Part shown: positions 35,126-47,426 of the stretch, piece after piece
Numbering within the stretch: position 1 is the stretch's first letter
Layout of the letters: every line of letters starts with the position of its first letter
Origin: Enterobacter bugandensis
Lineage (GTDB): Bacteria; Pseudomonadota; Gammaproteobacteria; Enterobacterales; Enterobacteriaceae
DNA length: 64,000 bases
Direction of reading: 5' to 3'
NCBI RefSeq assembly: GCF_900324475.1
Contig: NZ_LT992502.1
Coordinates: forward strand, 4,402,001-4,466,000
Notes under the pieces: generated by a model
Database searches by the model: none
The model's input: the letters and a program-made list of their open reading frames with translations, nothing else
What the model was told of the DNA's origin: nothing
Position numbers and translations under genes: made by a program

Positions 35126-36619
35126 TTACTGCCCCTGCGGAATATCCGACGCGTCCTGGTGTAGATCATCAGCCGTTGCAGCCTGCGCTGGCTGCGACGC
35201 GGTGGCCATAATGGAATCCCAGGTCTTCTGAAGTTCCTTCATGTCATATTCCGGCTCGCCTTTCGGCTGCAGAAGGATCAACGCCATATCCTGCGACAGC
35301 TGCTGACGTAAATCCTGATTCAGCATATTCACAGTCAGGCCGTTCAGGAAGTCCTGACGCAGCTTCTGGTACTGCTCAGGCGCAATGTCGACAACCTGAT
35401 TCTGCAGGGAGCGAATCCGCTGGCTGATCAGAATGTCGGTATCGGCGCGAGCGTAGGTGGCAAAGAGCTTCTGCAGCTCCAGTTTTTTCTGGGCCAGCAG
35501 CGCGTTGAACTCCTCTTCAGAGAGCCCCTCTTTACGCACTTTTGCCAGCTCTTTCGCCACCACACCCAGGTTCGCATTCAGTTTATCGCCCGGTGATTCA
35601 ACGTTAATGGCACATTGCGCACGCTGGAACAGCACGCGGCAGTCAAAGCCAAGGCCAATGTTCTTCACGTTGTTTTTGCTGAGCGTCTGCTGAACGTGCC
35701 AGAACAACGCTTCACGCGCCAGATCGGCACGCCAGTAGCGCAGCAGCGCCGCAGACTCGCGAATAGGCTGCCAGGCGTTATCCCACATCACGGAGAGCCT
35801 GTCCTGGCGCACGGTGTCCGTCATAATGCTGACAGGCTCGGCGCGCAGCGGAGAGAGCGTCGGGACAGGGGCTGGCGTTTCACGTTTGCCCTTCAGATCG
35901 CCAAACGCTTTGTTGATCTGCTCAACCACCGCGCGGCTATCCACATTGCCGACGACGATCAGCGTCATCGCGTCCGGGGTGTACCATTTCTGGTAGAACG
36001 ATTTTACCTGTTCGACGTCCACCGGCTGCTTCAGCGGCTCTGCCGGATCGTGCCCCAGCAACGTTGAGCCTTTCAGACGGTAGCGCCACCAGCCCTCTTT
36101 GGTGTCCGCAGGCCAGGTCGCCACCATGTCGCCGTTGCTCAACGCATAGTTCACGGTGTCCGGCGTAATCGCCAGGTTGCCAGAGGCATCGGAGAGATAG
36201 GTAAGGGCTTCTTTAAGCAGGTCGTTACGGTTATTTGGCAGGCTCAGGTTAAACATGGTGTAGTCATAGGAGACCACAGCCGGAGGAAGGGGACGTTTCG
36301 GATCGATGGCCTGTTGCCACAGCGAACGCACCTGTACTGCCTGCAAGCTGCCGCTCTGCGTGAGCGCCAGACGGGGAATAAAATGGCTAAAACCGGTTTG
36401 CTGAGTGCTTTCCGTAAGGGAGCCGGTATTTACGGACAGACGGATTTCAATACGATCGCTGGGACGCTGTGGAGTAGATAACACCTGCCACTGAAAACCG
36501 TTCGCTAACGTGCCTTGTTGCCAGGCCGGGTCTGGCTGGAGCGCATCTGCCTGCACATAACTGGCTGCTGCCATCATCAGCAAACCGCCGGTTAAGAGTC
36601 GAATTTTTGTGCCCTGCAT
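35126..36619 (-). CDS. yhjJ: M16-peptidase-like periplasmic protein YhjJ (zinc motif absent)
   Basis: This 497-residue exported protein has a signal peptide ending near residue 24 (VQA) and the two-domain fold of M16 (insulinase/pitrilysin) peptidases. The active-site motif HxxEH expected in the first domain is not kept: the aligned segment reads TGFSHFIPRLAL, with the first His but no Glu-His. It therefore probably does not act as a peptidase on its own, as noted for E. coli YhjJ. The second domain (about 190-480) includes the family's FYQKWYTPDAMTLIVVGNVD segment. The gene lies downstream of dctA on the same strand, 226 bases away. Function is unknown. Confidence 0.93.
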   Translation of the reverse strand: MQGTKIRLLTGGLLMMAAASYVQADALQPDPAWQQGTLANGFQWQVLSTPQRPSDRIEIRLSVNTGSLTESTQQTGFSHFIPRLALTQSGSLQAVQVRSLWQQAIDPKRPLPPAVVSYDYTMFNLSLPNNRNDLLKEALTYLSDASGNLAITPDTVNYALSNGDMVATWPADTKEGWWRYRLKGSTLLGHDPAEPLKQPVDVEQVKSFYQKWYTPDAMTLIVVGNVDSRAVVEQINKAFGDLKGKRETPAPVPTLSPLRAEPVSIMTDTVRQDRLSVMWDNAWQPIRESAALLRYWRADLAREALFWHVQQTLSKNNVKNIGLGFDCRVLFQRAQCAINVESPGDKLNANLGVVAKELAKVRKEGLSEEEFNALLAQKKLELQKLFATYARADTDILISQRIRSLQNQVVDIAPEQYQKLRQDFLNGLTVNMLNQDLRQQLSQDMALILLQPKGEPEYDMKELQKTWDSIMATASQPAQAATADDLHQDASDIPQGQ

Positions 36620-36804
36620 GTGAACCCCTGATCAACATTCCTGGTTAAAAAGAGTGTCTCGCGACGCGCTGCACTCTAAAAGATGACGATGAAAACACGT
36701 CGATTAGACCGCGCGTTCGGCAAAACGTCACGGTCCGAAGTGAAATATACCCAAAAAAAATCTTGTCGAATTATGACAGGTATGAACAGTTATTATGCGC
36801 AGGA

Positions 36805-36832
36805 GCCCGCATCCCGACAAGGGAATGCGGGC
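36805..36832 (-). terminator. Hairpin downstream of dctA
   Basis: GCCCGCAT-CCC and GGG-A-ATGCGGGC pair with one bulged base, 14 bases past the dctA stop on the minus strand. It lacks a long T-run, so it is a probable mRNA 3' end rather than a certain terminator. Confidence 0.5.
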
Positions 36833-36845
36833 AATTGTGACAAGA

Positions 36846-38171
<1,326 letters not shown>

Positions 38172-38291
38172 TTATGGTTAACCTGCGGCTCTAAAATAAC
38201 ACCCGTATAACAGGACAGAAATAAACCCGGTTCAAATTTGAAACACAAATGTTAAGAACTTTGAACTGGCTCGCACAAGCCAGCAACAAAA

Positions 38292-40298
38292 TTACACTTT
38301 TGCGTTATGGTCAGCGCCAGAAAGGTATCGCTGCTCGAAGACATCCGGCGGCACCGCCGGGGCAAAAAGGTAGCCCTGGCCGCTCTCGACGCCCGCCTCT
38401 GCCAGCCAGACGCGTTGCGCTTCGGTTTCAATCCCCTCGGCAATAAGATGCACCTTGAGGCTGCGCGCCATCTGGACGATGGCCTGCACCATGCTGCTGT
38501 CCTCCGGCAGACCGTCGACAAACGATTTATCGATTTTGAGCACGTCCACCGGCAGGGCTTTCATGTGCTGAAGCTGGCGCAGCCCGGCGTAGCCCATACC
38601 AAAATCGTCCAGCGCGATGCGAATGCCGGCATTGCGCAGCGGCTTCAGGATGGCCACCGCGTCGTTAGGATCGTCAATGCGCCGGCTCTCCGTCACTTCC
38701 AGCGTCAGCGTATCAGGCTTGATCCGGTAGCGGTGGATCAGCTCCAGCATCTCGGAGACCATCGTCGGATGCATAAGCTGCAGGGCAGACAAGTTGACCG
38801 ACAGCGGCAGCATTACGCCGCGCTCCTGCCAGGCGGCAAGCTGGCGGCAGGACTCCTCCAGTACCCAATAACCAACGGTGACCATCAGGCCGCAGGATTC
38901 GATGCGCTCAATCAGCCCCTCCGGCAGCTCCCATGAGCCATCCGGCTGCTGCAGGCGGAGCAGCGCCTCGGCGCTTTTCACTTCCCCCGTCTGTAAATTT
39001 ACCTGCGGCTGTAGCCAGAGGGCGAACTGACGGTTATCCAGCGCGGTCAGGATATCGCTCTCTTCCGTCAGGCGCTGCTGCGCCTTTTCCATCTGCTCCG
39101 GGTCGAAGAACTGGATCTGATTTTTCCCTTTGCGCCGGGCGGTAAATGCCGCCGAGAACGCGCGGCGGTACAGCTGCTCCGCCGTTAAATCACCGTAGTA
39201 CATGGCGATACCGATACTGGCGCTCGGACGAAGCTGGATGCCCTGCACGGGCAGCCGCTCATTTATGACAGTGAGTACTTGCTGACCTAAAGTGATAGCG
39301 TGCCACGGCTCTTTCACGCCGTTGGCAATCACCACCAGGTCGTAACCGCTGACCTGGGTCAGCACCATGCGCGGAGCAAGGACAGACCTCACCTTTTCCA
39401 CCAGCGTCAGCAGCAGCATTTCACGCTGGCTCTCCTTGAGCACGCCCGCCGTGTCCTGCAGGGTTTCACAGGCAATCACCATCAGTGCCGTGGTTTGCTG
39501 CCGCGCAACGGTCTGCTCCAGCATTGCCATCAGAAACGCTTTATTAGGTAGCTCCGACACAGGGAAGCGCGTGGCGCTGTTGTTTAGCTCATCCTGATGA
39601 CGCTGGATGCGCTGCTGGTTGAGGTTGTAGCTGCGCACCAGCATACCGATCTCATCGTCTTGATGCAGACGCGGCAGCTCAAGCTGGTGCCCCAGTTGAT
39701 CCTGCGGCGAAAGCCCATTCAGCTCGCGGGCGATACGGCGCAGCGGGTGAACAATGAGGCGGTTTATACACCACGTCAGCGCTACGCTGATGATCAGGGT
39801 CATAAGTAAGCAAGTGGTCACTAACGTAACCACCCAACTCATGACGAATTTATACATCCGGTACGAGTCCGCCTGCAGAACCAGGTAGGCCAGTGGCTGC
39901 GGATTGGCAGGACGTTCCAGCGAATAGAGAGGCAGAGAAATTTGCACCGGCAGCTCAAACAGGCGCATCACCATCATCGGGACGGGACGCTCCGGGATAA
40001 AACTCATCCGCAACGCCTGGAACTGGTTGGGTAAGACGACATCGGCGCGGCTAACGACCCCGGCAGGCTGAATGCGCTTTAAGATGGTTTCCGCTTCGGG
40101 AATGTCCCCTTTCAGGATCGAGGCGGAGAGCGGGCCGCGCACCGAGCGGGCGATACTTTCTAACTGCGAAGCCGTGTTATAGCGATTCTGCTGTACGGAA
40201 TGAAACAGCAAAATTACGCAGAAGAGCAGTACAAACAGCATAGTGACGGCAGAGACCATCGCCATTTGTTTGATCGTTAAGGAACGGCTGACACGCAA
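38292..40298 (-). CDS. pdeK: HAMP-GGDEF-EAL membrane protein PdeK (YhjK/HmsP-like)
   Basis: This 668-residue inner-membrane protein is predicted to degrade c-di-GMP. Two membrane helices (about 10-32 and 155-178) flank a periplasmic domain; a HAMP segment follows, then a degenerate GGDEF domain (SGYDLVVI at the active site, so no cyclase activity expected), then an EAL domain with intact [15 protein letters not shown] and DVLKIDKSF motifs. A TTG at 40298 is taken as start: it aligns with the E. coli N-terminus [11 protein letters not shown] and has GGAGAG seven bases upstream, while the frame stays open to 40313. HmsP of Yersinia, a close relative, lowers biofilm polysaccharide; its position next to bcsC fits control of cellulose. 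Confidence 0.93.
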   Translation of the reverse strand: MRVSRSLTIKQMAMVSAVTMLFVLLFCVILLFHSVQQNRYNTASQLESIARSVRGPLSASILKGDIPEAETILKRIQPAGVVSRADVVLPNQFQALRMSFIPERPVPMMVMRLFELPVQISLPLYSLERPANPQPLAYLVLQADSYRMYKFVMSWVVTLVTTCLLMTLIISVALTWCINRLIVHPLRRIARELNGLSPQDQLGHQLELPRLHQDDEIGMLVRSYNLNQQRIQRHQDELNNSATRFPVSELPNKAFLMAMLEQTVARQQTTALMVIACETLQDTAGVLKESQREMLLLTLVEKVRSVLAPRMVLTQVSGYDLVVIANGVKEPWHAITLGQQVLTVINERLPVQGIQLRPSASIGIAMYYGDLTAEQLYRRAFSAAFTARRKGKNQIQFFDPEQMEKAQQRLTEESDILTALDNRQFALWLQPQVNLQTGEVKSAEALLRLQQPDGSWELPEGLIERIESCGLMVTVGYWVLEESCRQLAAWQERGVMLPLSVNLSALQLMHPTMVSEMLELIHRYRIKPDTLTLEVTESRRIDDPNDAVAILKPLRNAGIRIALDDFGMGYAGLRQLQHMKALPVDVLKIDKSFVDGLPEDSSMVQAIVQMARSLKVHLIAEGIETEAQRVWLAEAGVESGQGYLFAPAVPPDVFEQRYLSGADHNAKV

Positions 40299-40327
40299 AA
40301 TGACTCTCCACAAAACTCGAAGCGCAG

Positions 40328-40356
40328 GGCGCGCCAGGGTGTAAACCTGGCGCGCC
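40328..40356 (-). promoter_or_regulatory. GC-rich hairpin upstream of pdeK and downstream of bcsC
   Basis: GGCGCGCCAGG and CCTGGCGCGCC form a perfect 11-bp stem with a seven-base loop, 62 bases past the bcsC stop. It has no T-run; it may end or stabilise the long bcs transcript or reduce read-through into pdeK. Confidence 0.55.
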
Positions 40357-40417
40357 TGAGTATACCCGATTGCCGCGCTATTAAGAGAGACTTACAAATG
40401 GATTAAGGAAAATCCGA

Positions 40418-43400
40418 TTACCAGTCCGCATAAGGAATAAGCGGCTGCGGCGGTAAGTCCATATCGCCCTGCCAGCCTGCAGCAGAGTAGCGCACATAAA
40501 TTAGCGCATGGCTTGGGGTGTAATCTTTCGCTTCCTGAATATCCACGCCCATGCCCACAAACCAGTTGGAGGTGACCCGGCGTTCGATAATTGCCCGCGC
40601 GGTATAACCCGTCCCGGAGGAGGAGCTGCCGGTTTCCATCGCGCCACGGTCGGTATAGCGGCCTGGCTCATCGGTCGGGATCAGGCTCTGGATCGGGTAA
40701 CGCAGCTCGTCTTTGGTTTTGGAGTGGGACCAGGACACCGAGCCACCCAGCTCCCAGGACCAGTTTTCCGTACGCTTACGCCAGGTCACCGGCAGCGCGA
40801 AGGAGACATACTCCTGCGGGCTGTAGTAGCCGCCCTGACCGAGGGAATAGCCGCTCAGATCCTTATCGTAGTGCCAGAGCATATTGGAGACACCGACCGT
40901 CAGGCGCTCGTTGTTTTTATTAATGAGCTTGTAGTAATAACCCGTCATCCAGCGGACGCGCCAGTTATCTTCCACATTTTTACCGGTCAGCGTTTCCGCG
41001 TTCAGGCTTGACCAGACGCCGTTCGCCTCGCCTTTGTCATAGCTGATGCTTACCCCGCCGCCCGTCGCGCGCACGCCGCCCCAGGTGGTGCCGGTATTGG
41101 TATCTTTTTGCCCGGCGAACGCCAGCAGAGAGCTGGAGATAGGCCGACGATGGGCGTTGACGGTGTAGCCGATGGGGCCTAAATCGCTGCTGTAGCTGAT
41201 ACCGCCCACCACGTCGACGACGTCAAAGCCCATTGGCGTGGTACCAATATCCATCGCCCAGGTTTTATTCTGCCAGCCAACGGCGACGCTGGCGCCGCTG
41301 TCGCTCTGGCTGGTGTTGCCGCTACACGGCGTGTCGTAGCAGGTCCCCCATTTAGGGTCGTAGGTTCCGTTATTGTTATCAAAGGTGCCGGCGTCCATGT
41401 TGACCAGATCGCTTCTGAAGAACATGCGCCCGTCAGAGAGTGGGGCGTCCACCTGGAGCATGGTGGTATGCGCTTTCAGGTCGGAATAGCCGCCCGTGCC
41501 GCTGGAGCCCCAGTAGTCGTGCTGCAGCGTGACGTTAACATCCTGCTGCCGGTACAAATCACCGGCGTCACTGCGCACGCCGCGCTTCAGCCAGTCATCT
41601 TTTTCATCGTTACGCGTCAGACGGGTGAAACTGTCATTGTCCACCGGACGCGTCGTGGTGATGCCGGACGACACCATCGCATCTTTATACGTCTCCAGCG
41701 CCTGCTGCGGCTGGCCGTTTTGCGTCTGGAAGCGGGCAGCATCACGCAGCACCAGCGCGCTTTCCATGGAGGCGGGCTGCGATTTAGCCTGCGGAATGAT
41801 TTTGCTGAAGGTCTGTTCTGCGGCAGAGGAATCGCCCAGACCTGCCTGCGCCATCGCGATCCGGCGCTGCATATTGAGCGACGGCGGCTGGCCGTTTTGC
41901 GCTGCGGGCAGTTTCGCGAGCTCCGCACGGGCGGCATCTTTGTTACCTTCCGCGCTGTAAATTTCGGTCAGACCGAGGATCGCGTCTTCGTTCTGCGGCT
42001 CACGCTGCAGGACGGCGCTGTACGTCGTTTTCGCCGCGTTCAGATCGCCACGCTGCTGCGCCCAGTCCGCCAGCGTCAGGTCGATGCGGGTTGAGGCAGG
42101 CTGTTGACGCAGAAGATTTTCTGCCTCCTGCTCTTTGCCGCTGTCGCGCAGGCGGTTGGCGGTTTCCAGCACCTGATTGCTTTGCAGACGGTCGGCAAGC
42201 TCCTGAATATTGCCGTTCCACTGGCTGCGCGGCAGGGTATTCAGATGCGCCAGCGCGGCCCGGTCCTGATCGTTTCCGGACAGGTAGAGCCCGTTGGCAT
42301 ACACCTGCTCCGGGTCAGACGGTTTCTGGCTGGCAAGCTGGCGCATCAGGGTATCCGCCTGGCTGCGCTGGCCCGCGCTGTAGAGATCGCGCGAGAGACG
42401 ATACGTTATCCAGACGTCACCGGGCGAGAGTGCCAGACGGCGACGCTGAATTTCTGCCGCCTGAGCGTATTTCCCCTGACTCTCCAGCTGTTCTGCCTGG
42501 GCGGAAAGCTGCTCGTTAGTCAGGCTACGCTCAATATCATCAATACTCCGGCGCTGGCTGGCAGAGAGCGACTGGATAAACTGCGAGGCTTTCTCCGGGG
42601 ACTGCGCGCGGTAAACATTGGCAAGGCCGCGAACCGCATTGCTGTTGCTGCTGTCCATACGTAACGCCTGGCGGTAATAACGCTCCGCCGCGTCGTTATC
42701 TTTACGCGCCGCAGCGGCATCTCCCAGCCCCAGCAACGCATAGCTGTCGGTATTGTCGACGTTGCGCGCCTGCTGATAGTAACGCTCCGCCTGCGCCGGG
42801 TTATTTGCCTTCAGCGCCGCATCCCCCCTGCTGGATCAGCAGCCAGTAGCGGTTAACCTTCAGCAAGCTGTCCCATTTCCCGCGGTTATCGCTCTGCGGA
42901 TCGAGGGCAATCGCCTTTTCAAACTGTGCCACCGCGCGGGCGCGGTCGCCTTTCTGGGAATAGGCCTGCCCAAGGGCACCCACCGCTTCACTGTCGGCAT
43001 GGTTGGCGCTGACGGCTTTTTGCAGCTCCGCCACCGCCTTACTCCCCTGCCCGGCATCCACTGCCGCCAGCCCTTCCGCTTTCGCGCGGAACGCCGGGTC
43101 AGCGAGCTGCTTTTGCTGCGCCTCAAGCTGGGCGCGCGCCGCCGCGACGCTATCGCCGTCGCTGAAAACGGTCAGGTATTTTTGCAGCGCGGTGACGCTG
43201 GCGCTGCTGGCTGGCTGGTCTTTGATCTGCTCATACCACATGTCAGAGGCCTGGCCGCGGCCGCCTGTGGATTTAGCCATCTCCTGCAGCACCGCAAAGC
43301 CTTCATCACGGCGTCCACTCTGGAACAGAAGCTGGGCCAGCGTCGTCTGTAGCTGGGTATTCCCGGGGCTGCTGCTGTTTATTTTTTTCAGTTGGTTGAT

Positions 43401-43901
43401 GGCCGAAGCGCGACGGGCAGGATCTTTCGCCACCACATTCCAGTATTCCGTCGCCACGTCGCCGCCCGGCGGGTTGCCGTCAAAGAGCTTGTCATAGGCG
43501 GCAATCGCCTCCTGCGTGTGCCCTGTCGTAGCGAGTAAGCGCGCCTGCTGAAGCTGCTGGCGGCCATCCGGGGTGGAAAGCAGCATGGTATTGCGTGAGG
43601 ACTGGTACGCGCCGGAGTCAGGGGCGATCCCCTTCAGGCGGTCCAGCTCTTTTTGCGCTCCGGCGTTATCGCCCTGGCGCAGCAGGTAGCGAAAGCGGGC
43701 GGCAATGACGTCAGGGTTGTTCGGATCGATCAGCTCAAGACGGTAGAGCGACTGACGAACCAAATCCTCGCGATGGGTCGATTCGCCCAGCCGAACCTGC
43801 TCCAGCAGCTGTTTCTGCTGCGGAGAGTTAACGGCCTGCGCCAGCGGCATCAGTGCCAGCCCAAGCGATAGAGTGAGTAGATTTACTGTGAACTTGCGCA
43901 T
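40418..43901 (-). pseudogene. bcsC: Cellulose export protein BcsC, interrupted by a +1 frameshift
   Basis: BcsC carries cellulose across periplasm and outer membrane: an N-terminal TPR superhelix (about 1-780) and a C-terminal 16-strand outer-membrane barrel ending in YADW. Here the gene is in two frames. The first part (start 43901, MRKFTVNLL, signal peptide to AQA) reads to LLIQQGG, then leaves frame and stops at 42801; the rest of the TPRs and the whole barrel continue in the +1 frame to 40418. The shift sits in a run of six G (42823-42828 on the plus strand as C). Five G would restore QQGDAALKANNP as in E. coli. Both parts are otherwise intact and well conserved, so the lesion is recent, a reading error, or a switchable tract. 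The start overlaps bcsZ by 19 bases. Confidence 0.9.
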
Positions 43902-44989
43902 TCCTGGCCCCAATCCGGTATTAATTCACCCTTAGCGGTGAAGCGAAAACGATGCTGATCCCATCCCTGACCAAAAAGAGTCAATACATAGCTGTAGTAG
44001 GCATTGTTATCGGGAAAATGATCTGCCACGCGCTGGCGCTGAACCGCCTGGGCATCGCGCTGCTGTAAAAACGGCAGCATCGCGGCAGAGAACCCGACCG
44101 GGCCATTGCCGGTGTGTTTCCCCGTCGCCACATCCACTTTCTCCGGCGGCACGCCCTGTTTAATTGTCTTTGCCGCCATCGGCTGGAAGCGCGTCAGCAG
44201 CCGGGCTTTTTGAGGATCTTTATCGCTCATCATGCCCACCCAAAGATAGACACGGATGGCGTCATAGCCCCCTTCCAGCGTTTTATCCTGCTGTAGCTGC
44301 CAGCCTTTGTTTTTCTGATACTGCACCCAGTTCGGCGAGAATCCCTTCGGCGCACTTTCCAGCAGCAGCCGCAGATTGGTTTCACGCAGCGTGGTCCACG
44401 GGGCACCGTAGCGGGTGAAATAGCTCGCTAACTGTGGAGGAAGGTAGCTGGGGTTAAAGCGCCAGGCGTTTTCTTCGGCAAAACCGACTTTACCGGGAAG
44501 CAGCATTGAGCCGAGCCCCGGCACTTTCACTACTTCCTCGCTGGCAATGCGTTTTAGCAGTGCCTTGCCCGTTTGGGTATAGTCCGGGTCTTTCCATAAC
44601 CGGCCCGCTTCGAGCAGCGACCAGGCAATCCAGACATCGGCATCTGAGGCGGAGTTGGTATCAATCACCCCCCAGTTTTCTTTGTCTTTCTGTCCCCAGA
44701 GCCAGGCGGGCAGACGATCGTTGAGATTGCCGCTGGCGAGGTTATCGCGCGTCCACGTCAGCAGCTGGTCAAACGCCTTGCGATCGTTAGCGGCCAGGGC
44801 AAAGAACAACGCATAGCTTTGCCCTTCCGACGTTGTAATTTTGCGCGTGTCGCTCGGATCGATGACGCGCCCGCCCTCGCTGATGTAATCCTTTTTAAAC
44901 TGCTCCCAGGCAGGCCAGGTACAGGCGGCGCGAAGAGGGATCGCCGCCAGCATCAACGCTGCGACTACACACCAGCGAAAGGCTTTCAT
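43883..44989 (-). CDS. bcsZ: Periplasmic endo-1,4-beta-glucanase BcsZ (GH8)
   Basis: BcsZ is the periplasmic cellulase of the synthesis locus, thought to trim or release misfolded cellulose during export. The 368-residue product has a signal peptide ending at RAA (about residue 22). The GH8 catalytic acid Glu55 (TTSEGQSYA) and base Asp243 ([11 protein letters not shown]) fall at the E. coli positions. ATG at 44989 is used; a GTG one codon earlier is possible. It begins seven bases after the bcsB stop and its end overlaps the start of bcsC, so the operon is translationally tight. Confidence 0.96.
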   Translation of the reverse strand: MKAFRWCVVAALMLAAIPLRAACTWPAWEQFKKDYISEGGRVIDPSDTRKITTSEGQSYALFFALAANDRKAFDQLLTWTRDNLASGNLNDRLPAWLWGQKDKENWGVIDTNSASDADVWIAWSLLEAGRLWKDPDYTQTGKALLKRIASEEVVKVPGLGSMLLPGKVGFAEENAWRFNPSYLPPQLASYFTRYGAPWTTLRETNLRLLLESAPKGFSPNWVQYQKNKGWQLQQDKTLEGGYDAIRVYLWVGMMSDKDPQKARLLTRFQPMAAKTIKQGVPPEKVDVATGKHTGNGPVGFSAAMLPFLQQRDAQAVQRQRVADHFPDNNAYYSYVLTLFGQGWDQHRFRFTAKGELIPDWGQECASSQ

Positions 44990-44995
44990 CACGTC

Positions 44996-47416
44996 TTACT
45001 CATCCGGGTTAAGGCGACGACGGCTGATGATGCGCAGCAGACGCCACAGCACCCATGCCAGCAAGACCACGCTGACCGCAGCCAGGATGGCGAGCAGAAC
45101 CGGATGGTTCGACAGCGCATACCACAGGCGCTCGAACCACGGCAGATGGCCGACGTAATACACATCACCCACGCGCAGGCTGTTGACACCGGACTCGCGG
45201 ATCACCGACACAGAACCAAACATCGCGGCACGTTTGCCGCTGTCGTTCATCGCGGTATTCAGCAGCTCATAGCCGCGCGGGCTGTCCGCCAGCAGGGCTA
45301 TCACGCTACGCTGATCGTTGTAAGGAGACTGGAAGCCCACCACCGCAGCCATCGCCCCCTGAGAGGTTACGGCCGTCTGCGCGCTGGCCTTACGGTCGTT
45401 CACGTCCGGCATAATGCTTGGGAACTCGGTCTGGCGAAGCGGCGTGTTAACCCACGACTCGGTGGCTTTCACCAGCAGGTCGATACGTTTTTCATCCTTC
45501 AGCATGTCCGGGATGGTGCCGATCACCATGATATCCGCATCTTTGTTCTGGATCTGACTGCCATCGTCCGTCAACGTGACGTTAACTGCCGGTAATCCGG
45601 TTTGCGCGCCTACGGTTGCCATGGTGTCGAGCAGGGTCGTCACCTGGCCTTCGTTTGGCGCTTTTGGCATCACCACAATGGATTCAGAGAGATCGGCCAT
45701 GCGGCTGAACGGGAAGCCCGCGTTAGCAAAGGCACGCAGATCCGGCATCGCCAGGAAATGGTAGTACTTCGAGAAGTCGATGGTGGACTCATCGCCGATC
45801 ACAACGTGGTTTTGTACCGGCTGGAAGGTGATGCAGTTATCCACCGAACCGCCAGGCATCGGGTTCATGTACTGGAAATCAAAACGCAGCTGGTTGATCG
45901 CGCCAAGCTTCAGCGCCGGAATAGAGACGTCCGTTTTTCCGTCCAGCAGCCCCTGCAGCACCGGCAGGCGGAGCATCAGACGGTTGGTGTCCTGGGTACT
46001 TTGCAGACTGAACGATTGCAGGAACTGGTTGTTCAGGCTGATATCCATGCGCGAGCTGTCTTTCGTCGCCGGCGCGGTATAGCGGTAGTTGAGATTGATA
46101 TCAATGCCGTTGGTGCGCAGCAGGTACAGATCCGGCGGCAGGTTCAGCGACAGGCTAATCGGCGATGGCTCCAGCCCGGACGCCTGCAGCTGCTCTTCAT
46201 AGGTTTTTAGTTCACCAAACGTCACGGCGCGGTCGGTACGCACCCAGTTTGGCGCGTCATAAGGTTTACGCGCCAGCAGCGGCTTAACTTCGTCCACCAC
46301 CACGCTGTTGCCGCGGAAAAGGACGTTGCCCTGAGCAATCGCCTTCGCGGCCTGGACCAGATCTTTATCATCACGACCAAAGACCACCAGCAGCTTCACG
46401 TACGGGTTATCCGGGTGGCTTACCATCTCAATGGTTGGCGCTTTGACTTCCGGGTGGTCGCGCAGGAAGCCCGGACGCTTCGCGTTGGTTGCAAAGACAA
46501 TCGCGTTCCTGTCCGGCATTTTGTCATACATCACCGGGAAGTTCTGACCGCGCCAGCCGGAGCGGGAGCCAAACCAGGAGGCTACAATGGTCGCCGCCAG
46601 CTGCTCGGTCACGTCAGGGGACGATGCAAACACCATCGGCAGCGTGAGCGGACGGTTATCACGCGGGTCGAAGAACGGAACCGGGAACGCCGACAGATCG
46701 TTTTTCAGCGCCAGCGGCTGGTAGGTCATCTGCAGCGAGGAGTTACGCCCGACGTCCAGCCACAGCGTGTTGCTGGCGGGGTTTTCGCAGACATCGCGGT
46801 AGTGACCAACAAACTCCAGACGGATACGGTTAAAGTCGGTGATGAACAGCGGGTTAATCGGCACCTGCGCCTGTGTTTTCTTACCCAGCTGCTCTTTGGT
46901 CACCGGCAGAACGTCCATCAGTTCATCGTTCAGGTAGACCTTCAGCTGAGACTGCGTCGGCAGCAGGGATGGCGACGGGGTGTATTCAAGGTTCAATACC
47001 GCATTTGAAACAACCTCATCGCTGCGCATACCAAATTCAATGCTGCCGTTAGGGTTGACGCCGCGCAGCACCATGCTGCCCGGCGGCGGCGCAATTTGCG
47101 CGAAGGTCAGCTTCACGTCCCGCGACGGCACATTATCCGCGACAACGGGCGCGTTAGCCCCCCGCACGCCCGGCATCACCTGCCCGATGACCGGATTCTC
47201 GGCCGGCAGGGTGTTCCCCTCCGTTGGCTGGTTCGGAATGATGTTTTCTGTTTGACCGGGTGCCGCCGTAACAACCGGATCGGTTGCCTGCGCGACGACA
47301 GGGACCGTCGGCGCAGGCGTCGCCGCTGCGTTACCGGGTGCTGCGTTAGCCATTGTTGCGGGAAGTGCACTCACTCCCATTGCCACTGCACATAACCAGG
47401 AAAGTTTTGTTTTCAT
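44996..47416 (-). CDS. bcsB: Cellulose synthase regulatory/periplasmic subunit BcsB
   Basis: BcsB is the periplasmic, membrane-anchored partner that guides the nascent glucan from BcsA. The 806-residue product starts with a signal peptide (MKTKLSWLCAVAMGVSALPATMANA), followed by a Pro/Thr/Ala-rich stretch longer than in E. coli, then two carbohydrate-binding-like and two flavodoxin-like domains. A single C-terminal membrane helix (about 765-785, VLLAILAAVSVVLLAWVLW) contacts BcsA and is essential in the known structure. The ATG at 47416 lies ten bases past the bcsA stop; the longer open frame to 47467 overlaps bcsA and is not used. Confidence 0.96.
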   Translation of the reverse strand: MKTKLSWLCAVAMGVSALPATMANAAPGNAAATPAPTVPVVAQATDPVVTAAPGQTENIIPNQPTEGNTLPAENPVIGQVMPGVRGANAPVVADNVPSRDVKLTFAQIAPPPGSMVLRGVNPNGSIEFGMRSDEVVSNAVLNLEYTPSPSLLPTQSQLKVYLNDELMDVLPVTKEQLGKKTQAQVPINPLFITDFNRIRLEFVGHYRDVCENPASNTLWLDVGRNSSLQMTYQPLALKNDLSAFPVPFFDPRDNRPLTLPMVFASSPDVTEQLAATIVASWFGSRSGWRGQNFPVMYDKMPDRNAIVFATNAKRPGFLRDHPEVKAPTIEMVSHPDNPYVKLLVVFGRDDKDLVQAAKAIAQGNVLFRGNSVVVDEVKPLLARKPYDAPNWVRTDRAVTFGELKTYEEQLQASGLEPSPISLSLNLPPDLYLLRTNGIDINLNYRYTAPATKDSSRMDISLNNQFLQSFSLQSTQDTNRLMLRLPVLQGLLDGKTDVSIPALKLGAINQLRFDFQYMNPMPGGSVDNCITFQPVQNHVVIGDESTIDFSKYYHFLAMPDLRAFANAGFPFSRMADLSESIVVMPKAPNEGQVTTLLDTMATVGAQTGLPAVNVTLTDDGSQIQNKDADIMVIGTIPDMLKDEKRIDLLVKATESWVNTPLRQTEFPSIMPDVNDRKASAQTAVTSQGAMAAVVGFQSPYNDQRSVIALLADSPRGYELLNTAMNDSGKRAAMFGSVSVIRESGVNSLRVGDVYYVGHLPWFERLWYALSNHPVLLAILAAVSVVLLAWVLWRLLRIISRRRLNPDE

Positions 47417-47426
47417 CGCGTTATCA

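Noticed and set aside
42736..42803. Programmed -1 ribosomal frameshift at GGGGGGA in bcsC
   Set aside because: The heptamer suits a -1 slip, but the downstream part of bcsC is in the +1 frame, so a -1 shift would not restore it.
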